The position numbers and the translations under genes are program-made. DNA of 64,000 nucleotides from Methylotenera versatilis 7 (GTDB lineage: Bacteria; Pseudomonadota; Gammaproteobacteria; Burkholderiales; Methylophilaceae). Positions 8,624-15,148 of the stretch are shown here, piece after piece. Below the pieces are notes generated by a model, which was not told the origin of the DNA, did no database searches, and saw only the letters and a list, made by a program, of their open reading frames with translations. Numbering within the stretch: position 1 is the first letter of the stretch; each line of letters opens with the position of its first letter. Location: NCBI RefSeq assembly GCF_000799165.1, contig NZ_JUGF01000001.1, positions 806,001 to 870,000 of the forward strand. Reading direction: 5' to 3'.

Positions 8624-10090
8624 ATGAAAATAGAACAGCCAAATTTAACTAAAGCCAGTCACTTTGATACCGCACAGGATGTGCTATTAAAGCCGACAGG
8701 ACTTGATACAAGTGCTTTGCAAGGTGTACTTGGCAATATTATGTCGCATCAGGTGGATTATGCGGACTTATATTTTCAATATAGCCGCAGTGAATCCTGG
8801 GGTTTAGAAGAAGGCCAAGTCAAATCGGGAAACTTCAGTATTGATCAAGGCGTGGGCGTACGCGCAGTTAGTGGTGAGAAAACTGCTTTTGCCTATTCGG
8901 ATGACATTAACCTACCCGCCTTGCAGCAGGCTGCAAATGCCACTAAATCAATCGCCGCACTAGGTCTGGAACAAACTGGCAAAAGCATTATAACTAGGCA
9001 GAACAATCAACTTTATTTACCGCAAGATCCAATTGCCAGCTTATCAGCCGATGCAAAAGTAAAGTTGCTGGAACGTTTAGAGCAGTTTGCAAAAAAAATT
9101 GACCCACGTGTCACGCAAGTAATGGCCAGCATTGCGGGGGAATATGAAGTCATCATGGTCGCGCGTAGCGATGGCGTCATGGCAGCCGACGTACGGCCTT
9201 TAGTACGCATTTCGGTGCAAGTTCATGTAGAGCAAAATGGTCGCCGTGAGCAAGGCTCCAGCGGCGGCGGCGGACGTTTTGACTATAGTTATTTTACCGA
9301 TGAAGTATTACAGGATTACGCCCAACGAGCGGTGCATCAAGGCTTGATAAATTTAGAGGCGCGCCCGGCCCCAGCTGGCAGCATGACGGTTGTGCTTGGC
9401 GCTGGCTGGCCTGGTATTTTATTGCATGAGGCGATTGGACATGGCTTAGAAGGCGATTTCAACCGTAAAGGCAGCAGCGCTTTTGCCAACATGATGGGCA
9501 AGCAAGTCGCCGCCAAAGGTATCACCATTGTTGATGACGGTACATTAGCCGACAGACGCGGTTCATTGACCATGGATGATGAAGGTAATCAAACCAATAA
9601 AACGGTGTTGATTGAAGATGGCATTTTGCGCGGCTATATTCAAGATAGCTTAAACGCACGATTGATGAACATGCCGCTAACGGGCAATGGCCGCCGTGAA
9701 AGCTATGCGCATATCCCCATGCCGCGCATGACCAACACCTACATGCACAATGGCGACAAAGACCCTGCTGAAATTATTAAATCCGTTAAGAAAGGTTTGT
9801 ATGCAGCCAATTTTGGCGGCGGACAAGTCGATATTACCAGCGGGAAATTTGTATTCAGCGCGGCCGAAGCTTATATGATTGAAGATGGTAAAATCACCTA
9901 CCCTGTTAAAGGTGCTACATTAATTGGTAATGGGCCAGATGTGTTAACGCGCGTTTCCATGATTGGCAACGATATGGCGCTTGATTCGGGCGTTGGTACT
10001 TGCGGCAAAGAGGGTCAAAGTGTGCCAGTTGGTGTTGGTCAGCCAACACTTAAGATTGATGGATTAACAGTGGGCGGTACCGCGTCTTAA
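8624..10090 (+). CDS. tldD: TldD, metalloprotease TldD/E subunit
   Basis: 488 residues, normal for TldD. The HExxxH zinc motif lies at residues 268-273 (HEAIGHGLEGD), and the C-terminal glycine-rich block TLIGNGPDVLTRVSMIGND is characteristic. TldD pairs with TldE (PmbA) to form a cytosolic protease that degrades or processes small peptides such as CcdA and microcin precursors; TldD carries the metal-site residues. No tldE/pmbA gene is in this window. It lies 99 nt after the nitrilase-family gene, with a possible -10 (TATAGT) in that gap, and ends at a strong terminator. Confidence 0.95.
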   Translation: MKIEQPNLTKASHFDTAQDVLLKPTGLDTSALQGVLGNIMSHQVDYADLYFQYSRSESWGLEEGQVKSGNFSIDQGVGVRAVSGEKTAFAYSDDINLPALQQAANATKSIAALGLEQTGKSIITRQNNQLYLPQDPIASLSADAKVKLLERLEQFAKKIDPRVTQVMASIAGEYEVIMVARSDGVMAADVRPLVRISVQVHVEQNGRREQGSSGGGGRFDYSYFTDEVLQDYAQRAVHQGLINLEARPAPAGSMTVVLGAGWPGILLHEAIGHGLEGDFNRKGSSAFANMMGKQVAAKGITIVDDGTLADRRGSLTMDDEGNQTNKTVLIEDGILRGYIQDSLNARLMNMPLTGNGRRESYAHIPMPRMTNTYMHNGDKDPAEIIKSVKKGLYAANFGGGQVDITSGKFVFSAAEAYMIEDGKITYPVKGATLIGNGPDVLTRVSMIGNDMALDSGVGTCGKEGQSVPVGVGQPTLKIDGLTVGGTAS

Positions 10091-10104
10091 CTCATTTATC
10101 AAAT

Positions 10105-10130
10105 AAAAAGGCCGCATATGCGGCCTTTTT
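10105..10130. terminator. Intrinsic terminator between tldD and efp
   Basis: An almost perfect palindrome, GGCCGCA-TA-TGCGGCC, is flanked by A5 and T5. It lies 15 nt after the tldD stop and can work in both directions, so it may also serve efp. Confidence 0.9.
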
Positions 10131-10242
10131 ATTTGATTGTTTTACTTAACAACTAAATCTATTTAAACACTTTTTTGCCAAATTAGACTAGGCGAAAATT
10201 TTAATTTTGCAACGACGTATAATGACGCAAAAATGCGTTTAA

Positions 10243-10803
10243 TTATTTTAATACGCGGTTACGATATTCGCCGGTTCTAGTATCTATCTCGATTTTGTCA
10301 CCTTGTGCAACAAACAATGGCACAGGAATTTCGAAACCTGTGGCTAACTTAGCTGGTTTCATTACCTTGCCTGATGTGTCACCTTTAACAGCTGGTTCTG
10401 TATAAGCCACTTCGCGTACAACAGTCGTTGGTAATTCAACTGAGATTGCTTTACCTTCATAAAAACGAATATCCACTGGCATTGCGTCTTCTAAAAATGG
10501 TAATGCATCTTCCATAAACTCTGCATCTACATCATATTGATTATATTCCGCATCCATAAACACGTAAGTTGGATCAGCAAAATAAGAATATGTCGCTTCT
10601 TTTTTCTCCAGCACGATCACGTCAAATTTGTCGCCTGCGCCATAAATAGTCTCGCTTGGTGCTTCTGTCAGCAAGTTTTTAAATTTCATTTTTACTACGG
10701 CTGTGCTGCGGCCAGATTTATTATACTCGGCCTTGACTACCACTAGCGGTACGCCATCAACCATAATCACGTTACCTGGGCGGAGTTCTTGAGCTGTTTT
10801 CAT
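10243..10803 (-). CDS. efp: Translation elongation factor P (Arg32 type)
   Basis: 186 residues, three beta-barrel domains, tRNA-mimicking factor that rescues ribosomes stalled at polyproline. The tip loop of domain I reads NKSGRSTAV with arginine at position 32, not lysine. That is the form modified by rhamnosylation, and the modifying enzyme earP is the adjacent upstream gene on the same strand. A clean TATAAT at 10846-10851 suggests efp has its own promoter in the 81-nt gap after earP. Confidence 0.97.
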   Translation of the reverse strand: MKTAQELRPGNVIMVDGVPLVVVKAEYNKSGRSTAVVKMKFKNLLTEAPSETIYGAGDKFDVIVLEKKEATYSYFADPTYVFMDAEYNQYDVDAEFMEDALPFLEDAMPVDIRFYEGKAISVELPTTVVREVAYTEPAVKGDTSGKVMKPAKLATGFEIPVPLFVAQGDKIEIDTRTGEYRNRVLK

Positions 10804-10845
10804 CGGGTTGCCTTACTGTTTAGTTGGATTGGAATCGAGCCGCGC

Positions 10846-10851
10846 ATTATA
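10846..10851 (-). promoter_or_regulatory. -10 box of a probable efp promoter
   Basis: TATAAT on the minus strand, 42 nt before the efp ATG. No convincing -35 is visible at 17-18 nt, so this rests on the -10 alone. Confidence 0.45.
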
Positions 10852-10884
10852 CCTAAACTATTATTTTTTAACCAGTTTCGCTCA

Positions 10885-12045
10885 TTAGGTTGATTGTTGT
10901 GCCATATTACAAAAAACCACCAGCTTAGCGGCAAGATCTTTTTGCTTAGCCAACTGGTGAGATTGCTGCAAAGTATAGCCAGCAATATTGGGTAATTGGT
11001 TTAAATAACCATGCCAAACTGCTGCGGATAAATGGTCAGAGGCCCAAGCGGCGTGCATCTGCATCACTTGGTTTTTCACAGAAAAATTTGCATAAAACAA
11101 CGCCAAAAATGCATCCAGTTTCTTAATATGGGTATTTTCATCTTGAAAATAAGGCTGCCAAATAAATGGCTTCCCCGCCCAAATCGCACGTAACCAGCTA
11201 TCCTCTCCACGCACAAAGTTAATATCACACGCCGTTAATAATCGGTCGTAATCGACCTGGTTTAAAAATGGTAAAACATGCAAATTAAGATTTTTAAGTT
11301 GTATATTTTCACCCACTTTCAGTGACTTAACACCAAAAAAATCGGCAATTTTTGGCAAAATACTGCTCTCTGGTACATAGCAATCAATGGGTTGATTCGA
11401 TTCGGCTATTGCCGTCAATAAATCGGTAATCGGTGCGTGTGGGTAACCAAACAGAGATACTTTTAAATGGTCGCTATTGCTTAAATTTAAGCTTTGCCAA
11501 AACGCATTTTGATCAGCTTTGTTATTCGCAAACTCTTTATTTCTATCAAAAAGATTAGCTTCCCGAATCAAACCACCAGTAGATTCAGTAAATCCAGGAA
11601 AGTAAAAATGTCGCGTTAAACCATTGGCTTGGGGCGATGGCTGTGCATGAAAATCCGCAACCCATGATTCGGCAGATAAATACTCTAAATTAACCCACGT
11701 TACTTGCTGATTAAACTTAGATTTTTTTTGCACCATCGCATTTAAATAAGCAACTGGCAACTCACAGGCGAAGGCTTCAATAACCACATCAGCTACATCT
11801 GTAAAATCAACATTTATCTCTTCATTAGAGTTCAACCATTTTAAAATAATGATTTCATCGATGGCTTGTTGCTTTATATCTACATTCAAATGCGGAATGA
11901 TTTTTTTTGCAGCTGCTAAATCATCTATCCAAAGTCGTACGCTTAATCCGTACTCACTATGCAATTGCCTTGCCAAGCGCCAACAAACGCCAATATCACC
12001 CAAGTTATCGACAATCTTACAAAAAATATCCCAGTGCTGTTTCAT
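10885..12045 (-). CDS. earP: EarP, EF-P Arg32 rhamnosyltransferase
   Basis: 386 residues, the DUF2331/EarP glycosyltransferase (GT104) fold. The N-terminus KQHWDIFCKIVDNLGDIG places Asp13 and Asp17 exactly where the catalytic aspartates of Pseudomonas EarP are known. The C-terminal RGEDSW motif, which holds the nucleotide-sugar-contacting glutamate, is present within the stretch FVRGEDSWLRAIWAGKP. The enzyme attaches rhamnose from dTDP-rhamnose to Arg32 of EF-P, and efp with Arg32 is the next gene. dTDP-rhamnose synthesis genes are not in the window. Confidence 0.95.
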   Translation of the reverse strand: MKQHWDIFCKIVDNLGDIGVCWRLARQLHSEYGLSVRLWIDDLAAAKKIIPHLNVDIKQQAIDEIIILKWLNSNEEINVDFTDVADVVIEAFACELPVAYLNAMVQKKSKFNQQVTWVNLEYLSAESWVADFHAQPSPQANGLTRHFYFPGFTESTGGLIREANLFDRNKEFANNKADQNAFWQSLNLSNSDHLKVSLFGYPHAPITDLLTAIAESNQPIDCYVPESSILPKIADFFGVKSLKVGENIQLKNLNLHVLPFLNQVDYDRLLTACDINFVRGEDSWLRAIWAGKPFIWQPYFQDENTHIKKLDAFLALFYANFSVKNQVMQMHAAWASDHLSAAVWHGYLNQLPNIAGYTLQQSHQLAKQKDLAAKLVVFCNMAQQST

Positions 12046-12062
12046 GCGATGATTTTAAAACA

Positions 12063-12096
12063 AAAAGCCTCAAACATTTTAAATGCTGAGGCTTTT
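12063..12096 (-). terminator. Terminator of the metal operon
   Basis: A 10-bp stem AAAAGCCTCA/TGAGGCTTTT is followed on the minus strand by a T-rich run (TTTTTGTTTT). It lies 32 nt after the stop of the MerT-like gene and just before earP, separating the two transcription units. Confidence 0.85.
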
Positions 12097-12127
12097 GTCA
12101 TACACATAACTAAAGTTCAGTTAATTA

Positions 12128-12535
12128 CTAAATCAACAATGGCGCAATAAAGGCAAAAAACACGCCTATCGCAAAAATAACTACTGACAGCCAATAAACA
12201 CGTAATGCACTACGTCGCGTTTTTGCACAAATTTCCGCCAGATTCAGGTCTGCTGGACAAGGCGCATTACGCGCCTGCCACTGCAAGTAACCCGCAATCG
12301 CTAACATCACCCCAGCCAAGCCAAAAATTAACGACTTGTGCTCACTTATCCATATTAATTGTGGAAAATAAGAGATTAAACTGGTCAGCGTTGCTGCGGA
12401 ACCAATAGCCACCAAAGTGGCCGGTAACGCACAACAAATCAGCGTAGATCCACTGGTGAAAAGTGACAGGATGTTGGCTTTTTGTGCGGTTTTAACTGCG
12501 TTTAAATCACCGTTCAAAACAGTATTCTCTGCCAT
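12128..12535 (-). CDS. MerT-like small metal-transport membrane protein
   Basis: 135 residues with about three to four hydrophobic segments. The first one carries a vicinal cysteine pair (STLICCALPATLVAIGSA), the metal-relay feature of MerT-type mercuric transporters, and a further Cys pair lies in the loop (NAPCPADLNLAEICAKT). MerT takes metal from periplasmic MerP and passes it into the cytoplasm. Here the start codon directly abuts the stop of the MerP-like gene, so the two are surely co-transcribed. There is no merA or merR in the window, so the metal may be copper or another soft metal and not mercury. Substrate is not established. Confidence 0.7.
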   Translation of the reverse strand: MAENTVLNGDLNAVKTAQKANILSLFTSGSTLICCALPATLVAIGSAATLTSLISYFPQLIWISEHKSLIFGLAGVMLAIAGYLQWQARNAPCPADLNLAEICAKTRRSALRVYWLSVVIFAIGVFFAFIAPLLI

Positions 12536-12877
12536 CTACTTTTCCCCCTGCTTTGCTTCAAGCTCGGCTTTAATATGTGCCACTGGATGCTCTGATATTT
12601 CGATAGCAGTCACGTCATAACCAGCATCTTTAATAATAGCCTTCACCTTGTCGTTAGAAAGCGTTTGACCATCTTTCAACTCAACCGCCACAATGCGCTG
12701 TTTTAAGTTAACGTAAACATCTTGCGTTTGCGTGAGTGCGCGCATTTTTTTCTCAATGCCTTGCGCGCAAAAGGCGCACACCATGCCGTTAACATTGGCT
12801 TTGATGGTTTGAGTTGCAAAGGCTAAAGGGCTGAATAATGCAGAGAATACAAGCGTTGTTAATAATAGTTTTTTCAT
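12536..12877 (-). CDS. MerP-like periplasmic heavy-metal-associated (HMA) protein
   Basis: 113 residues. Signal peptide (KKLLLTTLVFSALFSPLAFA), then one HMA domain with the metal-binding motif GMVCAFCAQGIEKKM (CxxC), and a charged C-terminal tail. The fold and position match MerP, a periplasmic metal carrier, feeding the MerT-like protein encoded immediately after it. RBS AAGGAA precedes the ATG. The aromatic residue inside the CxxC differs from the usual GMTCxxC of MerP, consistent with a different metal. Confidence 0.8.
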   Translation of the reverse strand: MKKLLLTTLVFSALFSPLAFATQTIKANVNGMVCAFCAQGIEKKMRALTQTQDVYVNLKQRIVAVELKDGQTLSNDKVKAIIKDAGYDVTAIEISEHPVAHIKAELEAKQGEK

Positions 12878-12904
12878 GATGTTTCCTTAAATTAAATCTT
12901 AAAA

Positions 12905-13573
12905 TTAAAATATATACATAAAGTTAAAGCGAGGTTCGCGTGAATTATTCACCCCTGCTTCAACAAAAAAGCTTTTGTTAATTAATCGCACCATTGGCGT
13001 GACCTCAATTTTTTCTGACAAGCCATTCATATTGCGCGCCTCTAAAATCAGCCAGGGCTGGGTTTTGTCATAATCGGTTTCATAAAATGAAAACCCCGCA
13101 CGCACTGAGGTAAAGTCATGATTAATATCGGAAGCACGATAAAGCCGATGAGATGCTTGAAAGTAAACACGAGTCGTCTCGTAATCAAACTGCACTCCTG
13201 GCGTTATCATGACTTTGTCAAAGTCACGGTTTTCGCCTATCAACTTATTTTCGCCCTGCAATGCCCCTACTCCGCCCTGAAACCATAAGTTGGCTTGTGC
13301 ATGTGGTGCGTTCCAGCGTTTAACTAAGCGTGTGTAAGTGATTTCTTCCAGAGTGCGCGACTTGCTTTTGTCATCGGCACGCATATAAGTCGCGCTTACG
13401 CCAAATGCATCACGTGGCGTCACGGCATAGTTAATAAATGACTCACGCCAGTTATTATTAAAATCGCCCATAGCCATAAATGATTCGTTAAAGCCCATCG
13501 GCCCTGCGGTTGCAGCTTGGCTAAGCAGTATTGCCAGCAATGGCAATACCACTTTAAAGCGTGTGTAAAACAT
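12905..13573 (-). CDS. Predicted outer-membrane beta-barrel protein of the metal operon
   Basis: 222 residues with a signal peptide (LPLLAILLSQAATAG) and alternating amphipathic strands with many Tyr, Trp and Phe. The C-terminal residue is Phe in FNFMYIF, the usual outer-membrane-barrel ending. No family I can name. It lies between the CopL-like gene and the MerP-like gene (27 nt), so it may be the outer-membrane gate or sensor of the same metal system. RBS AAAAGGAA is well placed. Confidence 0.65.
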   Translation of the reverse strand: MFYTRFKVVLPLLAILLSQAATAGPMGFNESFMAMGDFNNNWRESFINYAVTPRDAFGVSATYMRADDKSKSRTLEEITYTRLVKRWNAPHAQANLWFQGGVGALQGENKLIGENRDFDKVMITPGVQFDYETTRVYFQASHRLYRASDINHDFTSVRAGFSFYETDYDKTQPWLILEARNMNGLSEKIEVTPMVRLINKSFFVEAGVNNSREPRFNFMYIF

Positions 13574-13595
13574 GATTTTTCCTTTTATCTAAACC

Positions 13596-13634
13596 TTGAT
13601 GACTCACTTAGTTGTTCAGTGAATAAGTCATCAA
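13596..13634 (-). repeat. Leader hairpin upstream of the barrel gene
   Basis: A 9-bp arm pair TTGATGACT/AGTCATCAA with an inner CACT/AGTG helix and a 4-nt bulge. It sits 23 nt before the start of the barrel gene. It could control translation or mRNA stability; it has no T-run. Confidence 0.5.
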
Positions 13635-13642
13635 ATCAAATT

Positions 13643-13663
13643 AAAAAGCCCTAGATTTTGGGC
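13643..13663 (-). terminator. Weak terminator or attenuator inside the metal operon
   Basis: On the minus strand, GCCC and GGGC flank an 8-nt loop and are followed by TTTTT, 12 nt after the CopL-like stop. The stem is only 4 bp, so partial read-through to the barrel, MerP-like and MerT-like genes is expected. Confidence 0.4.
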
Positions 13664-13675
13664 GAAATTAGGCTG

Positions 13676-14068
13676 TCAGATAAAAGAGATGGGTGGGCGC
13701 TGCAGATTAGGAAGTGTAATTGAAACGTAAGGTTGATGATTAAAATCAAATGCTTGGGTAAAATTTAAAGCAAAAGCCGACTGAATCTGCGCGGGCATTG
13801 CCGTTAACGCACACATATTGGCACAGACACTCGCACAACTGGATTTGTGTGGTAATTGCTGATGATTCACATGCTCAGAATCTTCAGAAACCGCACTGTG
13901 CGAGTCTTGATGACAAGGCATGACATTCGATGTTAATTCTGCTGATTGCTTGACGATATTCGCTTGCATCATGCTGTTGCATACCAACATATTGGCAGTC
14001 GCCAAAGCTTGCATTGGCATTAACACCAATAGCAAATAAGCAAAAAAATGTGAGCAACGTTTCAACAT
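13676..14068 (-). CDS. CopL/DUF2946-like small exported Cys/His/Met-rich protein
   Basis: 130 residues. Signal peptide (FAYLLLVLMPMQALA), then a segment rich in Met, His and Cys (MLVCNSMMQ, NVMPCHQDSHS, SSCASVCANMCAL) and a C-terminus ending QRPPISFI. The layout, including the terminal RPPI, resembles the short CopL/DUF2946 proteins found in copper-resistance clusters. It is the first gene of the metal operon (strand order: this gene, barrel, MerP-like, MerT-like). A copper link is an inference from that resemblance. Confidence 0.55.
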   Translation of the reverse strand: MLKRCSHFFAYLLLVLMPMQALATANMLVCNSMMQANIVKQSAELTSNVMPCHQDSHSAVSEDSEHVNHQQLPHKSSCASVCANMCALTAMPAQIQSAFALNFTQAFDFNHQPYVSITLPNLQRPPISFI

Positions 14069-14099
14069 AAATCTAGGATAGCAGAGTCATTAATTTAGT

Positions 14100-14606
14100 T
14101 CAAATAGCAATATCAACTGGCGTATAACGGATATCAATCACTTCAAACGCTTCATCACCTTTGGGTGTAACTACCCGCACTGTATCGCCTAAACCCTTAC
14201 CTAGCATCGCTTTTGCCAGCGGAGAAACCCAACTGATATAACCCTTGGTCGGTTCCAGTTCATCTTTGCCGACGATGCGATATACATGTTCGCTATCGTC
14301 CGCTAAATTAAATAATGTCACCCAAGCACCAAAAAATATCTTTTCTAAATGCTGCTGCAAACTGCTATCGACAATCTCGGCTAAATCCATGCGACGCATT
14401 AAATGGCGGCAACGACTATCGATTTGGCGTAACCGTCTTTTTCCATAAATATAATCACCATTTTCACTTCTATCGCCATTGCTAGCTGCCCAAGAAACGG
14501 TGCGTACCACTTCTGGCCGCTCTACTTTATACAGTGCGTGAAATTCCGCCTGCAAGGCGGCAAAGCCTTGTGGCGTAATATAGTTTTTTTCGTCTGTACT
14601 ACTCAA
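14100..14606 (-). CDS. greB: Transcription elongation factor GreB
   Basis: 168 residues, the normal size. N-terminal coiled coil with the catalytic acidic tip (NGDRSENGDYIYGKRRLRQI) and a C-terminal FKBP-like domain. GreB enters the RNA polymerase secondary channel and stimulates cleavage of backtracked RNA. The long basic coiled-coil region and IDSRCRHLMRRM point to GreB, not GreA. The start is TTG at 14606, with AGGA 7 nt upstream; there is no ATG at the domain start. Confidence 0.95.
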   Translation of the reverse strand: MSSTDEKNYITPQGFAALQAEFHALYKVERPEVVRTVSWAASNGDRSENGDYIYGKRRLRQIDSRCRHLMRRMDLAEIVDSSLQQHLEKIFFGAWVTLFNLADDSEHVYRIVGKDELEPTKGYISWVSPLAKAMLGKGLGDTVRVVTPKGDEAFEVIDIRYTPVDIAI

Positions 14607-14645
14607 TTAAAATCCTGCCAAATTAACTCACTGCCATTCACTGCT

Positions 14646-15047
14646 TTAATTGAAAAACTGATTAAACGCATCGTTATCTAACACCTGAACATTTTTAACA
14701 AAATAAGGCGTTTCACCAAAACAACTGCTTGGAATACCCTTATGCTCTTCGTAAGTGATTCTGACACGCTTACCCAAACTATTATTGATTTTTTCAACTA
14801 AGTTTTTGTCTTTCACTGTGAAGTTAAACTTCTCAGCCTGTGTGCCCGGCATTGAAACCAACACCAATTCACCTTCATAGGTTTTGCAAACATAACCTTT
14901 TTCTGAAAATTTTTGCACATAACCGGCACGCTCACCTGTTGAATAAACCCAAGTCAAGGCTGCCCAAGTGTATAAACCAAATAAAATAATTGGAATAATC
15001 ACAGCCAGAATAAGTATTTTGAATAATTGAGCCAGTTTATTTAACAT
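14646..15047 (-). CDS. Conserved hypothetical membrane-anchored protein
   Basis: 133 residues. One N-terminal membrane helix (LFKILILAVIIPIILFGLYTWAALTW) followed by a periplasmic or cytosolic beta-rich domain with two cysteines (GYVCKTYEGEL, SSCFGETPYF). I recognise the general type as a conserved betaproteobacterial protein of unknown function. A GTG one codon upstream is possible, but the ATG at 15047 has AAAGG at good spacing. It is just upstream of greB on the same strand (39 nt), so may share its transcript. Confidence 0.65.
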   Translation of the reverse strand: MLNKLAQLFKILILAVIIPIILFGLYTWAALTWVYSTGERAGYVQKFSEKGYVCKTYEGELVLVSMPGTQAEKFNFTVKDKNLVEKINNSLGKRVRITYEEHKGIPSSCFGETPYFVKNVQVLDNDAFNQFFN

Positions 15048-15148
15048 CACTTACCTTTGGGATTTTCTCAAAATGAATGCTCGGATGAATGTTCAAATCC
15101 GACAAGTTTATGCCGCTATTTTACTGCAAGTTCGCCTACAATAACGAC

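Noticed and set aside
12128-12877. A mercury-resistance (mer) operon
   Set aside because: The MerT/MerP-like pair is there, but merA, merR and merC/D are not, and a CopL-like gene leads the operon.
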